Below are positions 23,711-35,690 of a stretch of 64,000 nucleotides of DNA, one piece after another. The DNA comes from Portulaca oleracea. Taxonomy: Eukaryota; Streptophyta; Magnoliopsida; Caryophyllales; Portulacaceae. The first letter of the stretch is position 1; each line of letters starts with the position of its first letter. The notes under the pieces were generated by a model that had not been told where the DNA came from, did not search any database, and worked only from the letters and a program-made list of their open reading frames with translations. The stretch lies in assembly GCA_029582165.1 (NCBI GenBank), contig CM055891.1, positions 28,436,832-28,500,831 of the forward strand. The letters run 5' to 3'. The position numbers and the translations under genes were made by a program.

Positions 23711-24600
23711 TTGTGGCTTTGATATCACTGTCAGGTTTTTGGTCACATTATTATAGGCCTAATTCCTAACTAGGTCACATTATTAGGGGCGGAAGAAAAC
23801 ATAACTATTACTCTATTAGGAATTCACCTAATACCCCTAACCTAGAAGAAGAGACAAATTGTAAAGGCAGAGATTTATACCTGAAGACTCTCAATAGACA
23901 GCCTAACAGGCTCTTTGGGCTCTAGGCGACGAGTCTCCAAACTAGGAGAACCTCCACCAAGGTCCACGTAGTTTACCAGAAATCGGCTGCTAGATCGGTA
24001 GATCTTGACCCAATTGAGATGGAGAGTATGTGTGTGTGTGGATTTTAGAGTAGTATCCAATACGATAGCCGAAAATGTCAATAGGAGGTTCTCGAGAAAT
24101 CACTCTCGAAATCACTTCCCAAATTGTCTCTTAACGGAGGGACTTTTTGGGATCCTCATAGTCTCTCAAAGGAGGGACTTTATGGCTCAAGGCTTGAGGA
24201 AAGAATAGAAAAATGAGGCATCCATTCCCCCTACTTATAGAAATATGTGGCCAGGGGAAGGGGTCAAGAGACTCAAAACCGTCATTTTATATAAAAACCC
24301 CGCATTCAGATCAACGCAGTCCATGTTGCTAGACAGAAACCAATTTTCCTACGGGGAGAGTGACACAGTCCGTGTCCTCTTGAATTTTCTCCGAAAATTA
24401 TTTCTGAATGCTTCCCAAAACAATGCCATATTATTTTGGACTTAACATATACTATTCCGAATTGTTGGTTGTGTTACATTGTGGGACCAAATAATACGGC
24501 AGTGATCAAACCATTTGATCACTGATTATCGAGGTCTCTAGCAAAACATATAATCACCATATTAACTTGGCTAAAGCACTCAGATAAATTGAATACTGTC
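23711..24600 (-). mobile_element. Ty1/copia-type LTR with adjacent primer-binding site
   Basis: On the minus strand an LTR ending in CCTGACA is followed by GTGATATCAAAGCC (23730-23717). This is a variant of the TGGTATCAGAGC-type site complementary to initiator tRNA-Met that copia elements use. A TATA-like CTATAAGTAGG lies at about 24230 on the same strand. The other LTR end is probably near 24600. The internal region is cut off after some 80 bases by the neighbouring Tat LTR, so only this LTR remains. Confidence 0.55.
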
Positions 24601-25708
24601 AGGGAACTTCCAACGATTATAAGCTCTTAGAACCAGGCAAGCAACATGGGTCATTCGAAAGATTGGTGATCGAAAAGTTGAGTCGGGGGTACGTGGAGAC
24701 AATTCCAAATGACAGGCTTTCGTAAAATTTGGCTATGGAAAGAGTTAGATATGGAAACGGGAAGCTTGTTTGTGGGATGATTTTATTTGACCTTTTTTGT
24801 GGTTTTTGTTACTTTTATGCATTTCAAAAGTTTTTGACATTTAATTCTAGATTATTTTAAAATAAAATGAAAAAATGTTCAAAATCAATTGCGTAATTAC
24901 AAGACACGTTTTGAGAGTCTACAGTTGTAAACGGGAGAATATGATTTACAAGCATGAATATGGGCTAGTGAATGGTGATGATCTTTTAGGATGAGTTAAT
25001 GTTACATATTTAGGTTTGAGTAGGTTAGACTTTGGGTAAAGGATACCCTGGGGGCACGGATCGAAATGAGATAGATGAGCCACTCCGAGTTAGTAAGTCA
25101 GGGCTCCCCCTTGGCGGCTTGACAAATGACTCAAGGTGTTGGGCGGCTCGCTAGATATCACGACGCTTGAGCGTCTCAGAGGACGGTTTTGGCGCTTAGG
25201 CATCTTGAAGGATGGACTCAGCCAAATTTGGTGTACCTCCTTGGAAAAAAGATCTCATTGGAGAACCAAGTGGAGCATTTCCGACGCTCAAGTTAGTAAG
25301 GTGCGATGCCCTAGAGGATCGACTGGTGCATCTGAATTCGAGGAAGAATAAGGGAAGAGTTTAGAGGAAGAAGGAGTATGCAGAGAGAGTCACTTACGTC
25401 CTGTCATCTCAAAGAATGATGGGGGTTATTTATAGAGATTTGTGCATTGGGTTTGGTGGATGGTTTTATAACGAATGATACACTAAGCATTGGACTTTTG
25501 CGAACTATCCAGATGTAACTTTTACCCCGAAAAAATTATTATTGTTTTTATCATCATCACCATCTATCTACTTAAGGTACCTAATGAGTAGATTATAATC
25601 TTAATAAATTTGAAATTCTATGTAGTTGTTACAATTAAAAAGCTTTGAAAAATCACGCTCACAGACATAGTATAGAAATGAAAAGTATTGTTTTTTCTTC
25701 ATATAGTA
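24601..25708. other. Gene-free stretch, old repeats
   Basis: No gene recognised. A palindromic word GACGCTTGAGCGTC with a relative CCGACGCTCAAG lies at 25160-25290, and a minus-strand TATA-like CTCTATAAATAACC near 25430. It may be part of another decayed LTR. Confidence 0.35.
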
Positions 25709-25944
25709 CTACCTCCGTTTTATTTTATCTGTCGCATAGGGAATTGTGGCAAAAACTTTGACCGTTAATATCTTAATTTGTATAATGATTCATCATATAA
25801 AATTGATATCATTAGATTCGTAATAAAAAATACTATTAAAAAAGTGTAATATTATATTTTTCTATAAAAGTTTCATATTAGAAATTATTGATTAAAAATT
25901 GGCACTGAAAACCGTAAATGACAGATAAAAAATAACAGAGGGAG
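25709..25944. mobile_element. Stowaway-like MITE, copy A
   Basis: Ends CTACCTCCGTT and AACAGAGGGAG, flanked by TA on each side, as expected for Tc1/mariner-type Stowaway elements. 236 bp. Near-identical relatives at 52292-52527 and 58775-59008. Confidence 0.9.
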
Positions 25945-26141
25945 TAGCTTTTAATCAAAGTGAGGATGCCCTTATTAAGACGTGTTAAAGGATTAGGATA
26001 TCCATTGAGCGTAAGGGATAAAGGAGACCCAAAAAGTTCATGAGAGAGGTGGTTATAACTAATTTGAAGCACCTACACTTAGAGGAGGACATGACATTAG
26101 ATAGGGAGTCTAGAGGGCTAACATTAAGGTAGGGTAATGTG

Positions 26142-27030
26142 TGTTGGGACCAGGGTCAAGGTCCTTCACCTACGCATCCATGAAGGACCTTATATGAAGC
26201 ATACGAAGTTTTGAATGAAAGTCAAAATCACGCACAAGATCCAGAAAAGGGATATTTCCTTATATTATATATTCTGATTAAATATTATGATTATGTGTAT
26301 ATAATATACATATATATTCTGATTATATATTATATATTCTGATTATGGGCATGATTCTTGTAGATACAAAAAGAAAACAAATCAAGGGAAATCAATCATG
26401 ATTATTGCAGCAGCAAAAGGGAAGAAATCAACACATAAGGCAAATTACCGTTGGAAGGACTCAAGTCCAAGCATCCAAAGGCCTCTATAAAAAGGACGAT
26501 AGAAGAACTAAGAAAGTAGGCGATTCCACGGAAGTAATCGCAGGGTAAGAAATCGTGAGGATTTCTGAGTGTGTAGCCAATGGTTCCAAGTTGTAGGTAG
26601 CCAGTAAAGAACCTCTGGTGAAGGTATTGCCGAGGACCTTGGTGAGCATTTGGTGTATCCAAATGTGGTGGTGAGAAGATGTGTAACAGAGTCTTGACGG
26701 ACTAAGACTTTGTGAGTTTGTGCTTCAATGTAATCCATCATGTTCCAAATCGCCGCTAGGGTTCTTCCTACGACGATCCTTATTTGTAGCTGACTTAAGG
26801 ACCTTCAGTCTTGGTCAGTGAGCCCATCAGTAACTCCCTTCGGGCTGTTACTTCTTGTTTTGTTTTCTAAGTATAACTTGTTCTTTGATTGATATAAATA
26901 TAATGAGGCATTTCAGTTACACTATGTTTTGATCATTGGTTTGAAACCAAGGAAGTTTGCTCTAACGTCCTTACATAGTGTGTAGAGTTTATTTGTCAAA
27001 TTCACCCCCCCCCCCTCTTGGGTTCCTACA
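26142..27030 (+). mobile_element. Solo LTR, copia-like, 5-bp duplication ATGTG
   Basis: The 889-bp unit starts TGTTGGGACC and ends GGTTCCTACA. ATGTG flanks it exactly (26137-26141 and 27031-27035). A TATA box (CTCTATAAAAAGG) lies at 26483. A poly-C run precedes the end. No internal region is present on either side, so it is a solo LTR; the copia assignment is from general resemblance. Confidence 0.85.
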
Positions 27031-27205
27031 ATGTGCTTTACCTTGGTTTGTTGTTTTGTATCTTTTATTCCATTATGTTATACATGTACATTTAGCTCTT
27101 CCTCAACTGCGTAAAGCGCACAAATATGCATCTCTTTACTTTAGCAGAGCTTATTGGTTTCTTGGTCTTTTAATTGGGGTTTTAAAGGTTTTCCAATTGG
27201 GTTTC

Positions 27206-28775
27206 TGTAGACACTGAAAATAGTAGTCAACTTTTGGTCAAAGTCAACTGATCAAAGTCAACTCAACGTGGGGCCTGGAAAACGGATCCTTGCAGAATCC
27301 AATTTTTGGCCCAGTCAAAGCAAGTCCGCGCGGATCCCAGTTTTTGGCCCAGAAAAGCAAAATCCGCGCGGATCTCACTCTCCAGCCCAGAAGATATCCA
27401 CGCGGATTTGCCAGCTCTGGCCCGGAAAACAGATCCACGAGGATCCCACTTGTCCACCCGAAAAATCTTGCGGATCAAATTATTCGACCTGAAAAATCAC
27501 GCGGATTTGCCAGATTTTGTCAATCGAAGGCCATGCGGATTTCTCGGTAACTGACGGCCCCACTACTTGGAATCCACGCGGATTTCCAGTGAAAGAGGAG
27601 GCAACTGCTGTGATCTGACCCTGACCTCCGTCTATAAAAGGATCCGCGCGGATCCTGCAGAGGGGGGAAGGAAAAAGGGGAGGCTGGAAGGAAAAGCAGA
27701 GAGAATTCTAAGAGAAAAAGGGAGATACATTTGAGAGTCGGCCACTGAAATCCACGCGGATTTCTGGCATTCTGCAGATCTTGAGTAGTTACGGTGAAGA
27801 TTCGGATATCTACTTGGAGTTAGGCGGATCCAAGACAGCTCGGTAGGGCACCGCCTTCATTTCATTTTTTGTTTTCATAGTTATTAGATCAAATTGTAAA
27901 AAAGTAGTCGTATCACCCCGCCCGCTGTAATTTGCGTTAATTTTTGTACTTATTTAAACCTTATTCAAGTTCTATGCATGCATTTGTTTTTTTTTAAATT
28001 TTGAGTGACAACTTACTTTTTACTTAATAAACCCGACCTAGTAAGGGCCGCTACGGCGGACGATGCAAGGGCATCCCCCTACATCGATACCTTTACCCCC
28101 GGATCCGAATTTTGGTTCGAGACCGGAGTCATCTTTTTTTGTTTTTGTTAATTTTATCGAAAATTAACTGGCGACTCCTTTTTATTTTTATGCAAATTAA
28201 TGTTTTTCGGGCCTAATACTTCGCTCCAATTTTAATACCCATGACCGAGCAATGTGCCGACCCGAGCATTGTTCGAAATCCGCGAGATTTCGACGATGTT
28301 CGAACATCGCCCGTAAATCCGTGGATTTCTCGTCAAGGCGTGAGCAATCGCTCGTAATCCGCGAGATTTCGGCAAGGGCCCGCCTCGACCCTGTTCTAAT
28401 TGTAGGTCGTCAGACATAAAATAGTGGACCGGTCGTGCATGTTGGCGGAAAATCTCGCGATTTTGGGCCAATATGCTAGCCAAGACACCATTTTGATGTC
28501 TAGTGACCAATATCCCATTCGAATGGACTGGCCTCGAGTAATCTGGGAAATCCGCGTGGATTTCCGATTACATCGGGCTCACGGGCCATTCCCGAATAGA
28601 TATTGGTGCTGAAATTTCGAGGTAGAAGAGTTGGCCCGATTTAGCATTAACGTGCGGAAAACATTTTATACCTTAAAAGAAATTGTTAAAATTTGTATCC
28701 TAGGACCAATAAGCAACCCTACGTCGTTTCGACACTCCGCGGGGCACCGTGCCCTCCGGGGCGGTGGGCCCTACA
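27206..28775 (+). repeat. 5' LTR of the Tat/Ogre-like element
   Basis: Starts TGTAGACACTGAAAATAG and ends GGGCCCTACA. TATA box TCTATAAAAGG at 27631. About eight palindromic words lie upstream of or around the TATA, and five shorter variants lie near 28265-28560, several lacking one base compared with the 3' LTR. Confidence 0.92.
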
Positions 28776-28776
28776 G

Positions 28777-28795
28777 TGGCGACTCCACTGGGGAC
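28777..28795 (+). promoter_or_regulatory. Primer-binding site of the Tat/Ogre-like element
   Basis: TGGCGACTCCACTGGGGAC begins two bases after the LTR end, the usual distance and the usual sequence style of plant Tat/Ogre elements. The exact tRNA partner was not determined. Confidence 0.8.
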
Positions 28796-30287
28796 TTATT
28801 TAGTAAGTGGGTAAGACTTGAAAAGTCGGGTTTTTTTTTTTAAAAAAAAAAAAGTTGTCACGTTTTTTAATTTTAGGCATGTTTGCATTTTCTCGGGCTT
28901 TCCCCTTTGTTGGGCACAAAAGGCACCGTTTAGGTTTATCCCCATTTTTACCATTCATTTTGGGAAAACAAAACCATTCAACTTGGTGGGTCCACTTAGA
29001 TCTTCACCGAGCCGGTGGTTGTTTTCCCACTCGTGCACCACTCCCTAATCCACATGATAAAAGGGAGCAACCCGGGTACATTAATCTTGTCATGCACCCC
29101 ATGGAAGTTCAAATACTCGGGACACGAGCTAGAGGTTAGGACGAACCGACCCTTTAACCCCCTAAACATAGGCCCTTGGTTAAGTTGGAATTCATTTGTG
29201 TGCTATGTGCTCTTTGTAACCTTCGAACCTGAGACCATGCCGTAATGCTTAGACAAAAAAAAAGTAAAAAAAATCAAGTGGTCGTTTTCTTTTGAGTTGT
29301 GGGCCAAGATAATTGATTTGGTCTATACAAGGTCTGACCCCGAAGATCCACGCGGATTTTATGACTGGTCAGCGCTTGCATAGCCCAAATTAATGGTCAG
29401 GCTTACAGGCGTCAGTCTGGGCTTTGTAGCGCTTTTGAGCCCAAAAATCCGCACGAATTTTTGGTGTGCTCGGGTACTACCAGGCCTAAGTCAAGATGTT
29501 TTCTAGGGTTATGTGTTGGGTCGTGATGACTGACTTGGCCCATACGGAGTTTAGGCTCCTGAAATCCGCGCGGATCTCAGGCAGGGTCGAACCCGTATGG
29601 TCCAAGCCAGTATTCCCGCTTTCCTTTTTCGTCGTCTTGTCTTTAGTATTTGGCCCATACATCACTCGAGCCCAGGGGATCCACGCGGATCTCAGGTTGA
29701 GCTGGGCCATGTATGGTCCAAATTCTCGTTTTTTTCCCCTTCACCTCCTTTCTTTGTTTGACCTGGATTTAGGCTTAGTAGCAAGCCTGAGCCCAGGAAA
29801 TCCGCGCAGATCTCAGTAGGCCTGAGCCCATGAAATCCGCACGGATCCCAGCGAGCTCGGTTGCTACTGGGCCTAAATTGAGGTGTCCTTAGGGTCATTT
29901 CTGTGTGTGTGAAGTCTTTTTATCTTGTGTCGGCAGGTCATTTGGGCAGCATAAGGCTGCTGGGCCTCATGGATCCTCGCGGATTTTGTGAGCGAGCCCG
30001 CTCTTGTGTGGTCCAAATGGGCTCCTCGGTCTGTTTAGTCGGTTAGAAACGGTATGTTTAGCCCTTATATGAGGCCTGAGTTCGTTTTCAAGCTCGGCCC
30101 GATAAGGTCTAAATATGTCATTCCAGGCCAGAGTCTGCATTTTGCATAAGAGCTTTATTTGGGCTTTGTATATGATTTTGAGCTTTAGTTCGATCATTCG
30201 GGGTCCAAATAGAATTCTTCATCCATTGCATGCATGAAGTTTTAGAGCGACGTTGAGCTGAGTCTTCAAGTTCATCCACCTTCGAGG
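28796..30287 (+). other. Leader of the Tat/Ogre-like element
   Basis: Untranslated region between PBS and gag. It holds at least seven palindromic words (for example near 29345, 29564, 29680, 29800, 29835 and 29970), often followed by CTCAG and preceded by GGCCCA-like phrases. No host gene. Confidence 0.7.
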
Positions 30288-31367
30288 GTGATAGGTTGGT
30301 TTCGGTTTATCGTGGACGAGACGGGTCGGTTGGAAACTTTTGACGTCCACTACGACAGTAACGAAGATCGGGCATCGTCTGAGGCAACCAATTCAAGAGC
30401 AATCGACGAAGAAGCATCTGAGGAAGGTGTCGAGTCTTTGGTAATTGACCCATTTGAGATAATGTCGGATCCTAATGATGATCATCCTGAAGGTCATCCG
30501 CATAGTGACCATGGAGAGGAGCCGGTGCCTCCTCCACCACCTCCACGTAACGAAATGGAGCAATTGACCAACATAATTCTGAATATGCAAGTCTCTATGA
30601 ATGCTCAATTAGAGGCACAAAACCAAAGAATCGACGTTGTCATTCACGCCATGGAGGAGGTGAAAAATTCGAATATGAAGAATCCTCCTACGAGTGAAGT
30701 AGAACAATCTGGAAAAGAGAAGGATGGATCAGTCCACGGGGTTTCGAACTCGAGACTTGATCGTATTGAGCAAATGTTGAAAGAGTTTATATTCTTTAAC
30801 AATCAATTCATGGATGATATTGGTTTCACATCAGTTCCAAGGGGCAGATTGCTTCCGAAATTTAACATGCCTGATATAAAGTTTCATGGCACTGAAAACC
30901 CACATCAACATGTGCGGAATTTCCTGGGAGCAATGACATTAAAAGGGGTAGAAGAGGATATTTACCATATCATTTTTCCATGGACTTTAGGCCCGGACGT
31001 CATGAAGTGGTATAATACGCTCAGTCCTGCCAAGACTTCACAATGGAGCTCACTTTGCAAGGAATTCTTACATCAATACTCCTACAATGTTGACATGCCC
31101 GTCACCTTAAGGGACATGGAGCTCATGAAGCAAGGAGAGGAAGAGAGATTCTCTGACTACTTCGCTCGATGGAGGGCGAAAGCAGCTCAAATGGTAGATC
31201 GGCCTTCTGAGGAACATCAAGTAGATATGCTTGTGCAGAGCTTACAGCCCTCGTACAACACTCATCTAAGGTTTCAACCTCTCAAAGACTTCATCTCATT
31301 GAGGTTAGCTGGAATCAAAATCGAAAGTGAACTAGCTAACTGGGGGCTAGAAGAACACTTATACTGA
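30288..31367 (+). CDS. gag: Ty3/gypsy gag polyprotein of the Tat/Ogre-like element
   Basis: A single open frame of 359 codons encodes a retrotransposon nucleocapsid precursor. It has an acidic, proline-rich N-terminal third (EEPVPPPPPPRNEMEQ, residues about 75-95) and a helical segment. The gag core (residues about 190-330) follows with PKFNMPDIKFHG, FPWTLGPDVMKWYNTLSPAK and ERFSDYFARWRAKAAQM, the conserved pattern of plant Ty3/gypsy gag proteins. An ATG further in (for example at EIMSDPNDD) could also be the start. After the stop, sequence to about 31570 resembles a broken CKYHRT/GHYVDQ zinc-knuckle-like extension in another frame. No pol frame follows. Confidence 0.85.
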   Translation: MIGWFRFIVDETGRLETFDVHYDSNEDRASSEATNSRAIDEEASEEGVESLVIDPFEIMSDPNDDHPEGHPHSDHGEEPVPPPPPPRNEMEQLTNIILNMQVSMNAQLEAQNQRIDVVIHAMEEVKNSNMKNPPTSEVEQSGKEKDGSVHGVSNSRLDRIEQMLKEFIFFNNQFMDDIGFTSVPRGRLLPKFNMPDIKFHGTENPHQHVRNFLGAMTLKGVEEDIYHIIFPWTLGPDVMKWYNTLSPAKTSQWSSLCKEFLHQYSYNVDMPVTLRDMELMKQGEEERFSDYFARWRAKAAQMVDRPSEEHQVDMLVQSLQPSYNTHLRFQPLKDFISLRLAGIKIESELANWGLEEHLY

Positions 31368-34010
31368 TAAGCAAACTTCTTGCCTAACAAGAGAGAACAC
31401 TCCATGTGCTGAAGCACTAGAACAATTTCCAAGGAAAGGATGAGCCAATAAGAAAATACTTCAAAGTGGGGATGCGGATGAACTTTGCAAGTACCACAGA
31501 ACCTGAGGACACTATGTTGATCAAAATGAAGGAAATGTCTAGGTCGAAGCAATTATCCAGTCGAAATGCTTTGAGTTGTATTGCCCTGTGCAAGCCATTT
31601 TCTCTTGAGTACTTCTTGCATGATTGTTGAATCTTAGTAATTGTTTATCTTTTTTGAGCTAGTTGAAGAGTTAGTAGAATAACCCGTGAGATTTTGAGCC
31701 TTCATAGACTATTCATTATATATATAGTCCCAATTTTCTTTTTGTGTGTAACTCTTCCATGTGTGCATCTCTAGAACTGGGCTTGACATTCCTTAAAGTC
31801 ACATTTGGCATATGCATTGTGTTAATATGATTGAGGCATCTTTTTGTTAGCTACATAGCCAAATAGCCACCTGACATTTTGACCTCTTTTTGCAAGCCCT
31901 TGCTAACCCTTTTTCCTGTCTTGTTGTTTACCCTATAAGTGTGCACCCTTGGCCTTTACATAATTTTCTACCTTTAGCCAAGATAGAATGAGCAACGATT
32001 CGATTGTTTGAAATGTTTCGTGGTCAATTATTGAGAGTGAGTAGTCGGTTTGTTGCTACAAGAGAAGTACATTGTTGAATATCTTTTCTCCCCTTTTATC
32101 TTCAAAGATTGTAATTTGTAACTATTAGGGTTCGAGCTGTTCTTTACATATTCATGCTATTCATTGAAAAAAAAAAGTTCAAAAACAAGGAATTCGTAAT
32201 AAAAAAAACAAAAAATAAAAAAAAGAGAAAAAAAGAAAAAAAAAAGAAAAAAGAAAGACGAAGTTTTATTTTTATTTTAGATTTTTAGTACTCCATCCTA
32301 AGTTTCATTTGTTGGGGATGTTTTGCGCTCTTTTGGAGGTGTTGCGCTGCATGAAGTGGAAATGTCGTTGCTCTTAGCTCCACATTTTCCAAATGATTTC
32401 CCTTCTTACCTTAGCCTAAACCCCATTACAACCTTTTGAAAGTCCTCATGATTAGCATTTTTTCCTCAGTGATGGAGAGTTGAGAGTCTTGCCAAGCTTA
32501 TGGCAGCTGTATGCATTGGAACGAGTTTGAGTGAACCCTTACATATTTCTAAACACATTGAGAGGAGTGTTCCACTTTACCTAAAGTGAGGACCTACTAG
32601 CTTCACTAGCTCGTCAATTGCTAAGGTGATATATGATTGTTTAGAGGTACAACATAGAGTGATCGGTTTGTGTTTTGGTCCTACGCTCATAGTATTGAAA
32701 TAGAGTTTGTTTTGACAAGTTTTTGGCCTTATGCATCATCGTTGCTCTCATTGGTCTTATTGTTATGTGATATAAGGTCTTTTCCACTATTGATTAATCT
32801 TGATCGTGAAGTCTCACACCTTCTTTTCTTCATGGCTTATCCTTGTAGACATTGAGGCTTTCTCTTGCCCTTTGTCTTCCTTTGGATCTGGAGGCTTTCT
32901 CTTTCCCTATGTCTTCTTTTTCAACTGGGGGCTATCAGAATACAACTTATTCTGGCTTAGATTTCCTAATCACTACAGGTTGCATCCAGGGACAAAATTT
33001 TTCCCTTTTCTCACCTTTTGACAGTCAATCTAGGGTGCCTAAGAGTAGGGATTTCGTCCTCATCTCTTCTCGCGAAAATGACACGTTGGTCTTGTCACTT
33101 TCCTTCATGTTCATCGGATAGCAAGGTCAAGCTCTACTATCCAGCAAAAATAAGCTATGGTTCTGGAAAAGTCCTAACAGATTTTTGTGAGACCGAAGGG
33201 AAAAGTCCTCGCGGATTCTTAGGAGCAAATGCCCATCATCAACTCTTGTAACAACCTTTTACATAAGAACGACTTTTTTTAAAGCATGTTCAATGTATAA
33301 CACTAGACGCCAAGCCCTTGAACAACTTTTACAACAGCATGTTCACATATATCGATTTGGACTTGAAGATAAAGGTTTTTCATTCATGAAGTTCTTACGG
33401 ATCCTGGGTTGCATATCGCTCCTAGTGTATTCACATATGAGTCAAGAAGCTTCAATAAACCTACAGCGACTAAGGAGGTTCTATGCTTAAAAACAATATA
33501 AATTATAGCAACTTGTGATCAGAATCAGAAACTACCCATAAGATATTAGCCACTGACTTATTTAAGTCAGCAACTAAACACTTACACTACCATTTGAACT
33601 ACGATGGCCTAATTCCATGTAATGTGGATACGTAGGAAGCTTCTCTAAAGTCCGGCCCAAACAAATAAAAAATTTCCCGATAATTTATTTCGGTTATCTG
33701 TTTCTGGCCTTTGAAGCAACATGAGCTCTTCGCGGATTCATGCAACTTAAGACCTTTATAGGGCTTTAATTTTCAAAAATCTTATCCGGGCCCCGGTAAA
33801 TCCTCGCAGATTTCTGAAGCCAAAGTCCGAAATCATGTTTCTTCCAACCTCAAAAAAAAAAAAAAAACTATGAATCCACGTGGATTCTGAGGTTTTATTT
33901 TCCTCTTTTCGGCCCAGAATTTCTTTACTGGCGAAGTCGGGGTTGGGACTTGCAATCCACGCGGATTTCAGATTTCGCTTGGCCCAGTTTCCCCTATGGA
34001 TCCACGCGGA

Positions 34011-34202
34011 TTTTCCAAACCTTTAGCCCAAAATACTCTTCTGATATGTTCGGAGCAGTTTTGGGGCGGATTCACGCGGATTTTTCAGGTTATTGAGCCA
34101 AGTACAGTTTTGGGGCAGTTTTCCAAACCTTTAGCCCAAAATACTCTTCTGATATGTTCGGGCGGATCCACGCAGATTTTTCAGGTTATTGAGCCAAGTA
34201 CA
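34011..34202. repeat. Local duplication containing one palindromic word per copy
   Basis: A phrase beginning CCAAACCTTTAGCCCAAAAT and ending TTATTGAGCCAAGTACAG occurs twice, at about 34015 and 34124. Each copy carries one word (TTCACGCGGATTTTTC and TCCACGCAGATTTTTC). Confidence 0.85.
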
Positions 34203-35544
34203 GGTCCACGCGGATTTTGCATTTTGGGCAGTGCATCGAATCCACGCGGATTTTGGCAAATTTTGGGCCAAAACACAGTCGGATCGATCTATGCGGATTC
34301 CTGGGCCATTGCTTGGGTTCACACGGATTTGGGGTTAGAGTTAAGCCTATGCTAATTCTCGCAGATTTGTCGAAGTTGTTGGGATTAAAAGCCCGAGCTA
34401 TTTGTTTGCAAGGAGGCTAGTTGTATAAATTTTGGTGTAATCAAGATTTATTTGCTTCCGACAATATTTATAGAAATCAACTCTTGTTTTGACCACAGCT
34501 CAACGTCTTGTCTTAATTGTTTTGTTTTGCATCGCATGTAATCTTAGTTTTCTTTTTATAATAGTAATAACAAAAAAAAAAGAGCATTCATGCATTAGCA
34601 TTTGCATCAATGTTTGCGTCTAGGATAGCTCATAAATAATAAATGAAACGATAATTGTCTAAGCATTATACATGGGTGCCCTTCAATCATCCTCTTCATC
34701 CGAGACGAGGTCTATATACTCAGGGCCCGAGAAGCCAAAGCGCCGGCCCGGTAGGGGAGCAGGATTTAACTACCCAGAACAGGTTTATCAAGCCCCACGC
34801 GGATTTAATTAAGCAGAGCAAAAAACTGCCCAGAACAGCGGAGGTCCACGCGGATTTGGGCCAAGTAAATTTTGTTTGGCCCGGCCCAGTGGAGCTCCAT
34901 GCGGATCCAAAGAAAGAAACGGAGTGGGATGTCCAAAACTTAATCTTAATGGATTTAAGTTCAAGACGACATGTGCATGGGTTGGGTCGGATCCACGCGA
35001 TTTGTCACCCAACACACATTAAATTTCAAACATAATTTTATGGCATGCCCAAACAAAAGCTCAAGAACCCGCTTTTAACCTTATCACGGCCGAGTATCAC
35101 GTGGGCAAAAATTCAACCGCAATGGAATCCACGCGATTTCAAAGAACAAAACAGAGCAAACATTCTCAATCGCAATCAAATCCACGCGGATTTCAAGAAC
35201 ATGAGCAAAAAAATTTTTCGACTACAACTGAAATCCACGCGGATTTCAGCAAAAAAAAAAAAAAAATTTCGATCGAATCGAATCCACGCGATTTCAAAGA
35301 ATAAAACAAGGGCAAAAACGACTCAATTGCAACTGAAATTCACGCGGATTCAAGCCACAAAATACAACAAAAATGTTTCAAAGTACTTGAAATTTTGAAG
35401 CTCAAAATTGGACTGAAGTGTACTCGCCTGCTAGATTTGCGCGGATTTCGGGCATTTTTGAACAGTTTGCAGTTCAAGTTGGAAGTTGAATTGATACATT
35501 TACCTGTTGAGTTACGGCTGGGAACCACGCGGATTTTGGCAAAA

Positions 35545-35690
35545 GTGCAGCTCTGATTCAGCTCTAATCCAGCTCAAATTCAACCCGGTTCAAGCTTAGT
35601 TTACCAAGAAACCGGTTCAAGCTCAAATCCAGCTCTAATCCAGCTCTGATCTAGCTCTAATCCAGCTCTAATCCAGCTCTAATCCTCGCG
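35545..35690. repeat. Minisatellite of CCAGCTCTAAT units
   Basis: About eight to ten units of 11-13 bases around the phrase CCAGCTCTAAT, ending in a palindromic word (TCCTCGCGGATTT). Confidence 0.85.
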
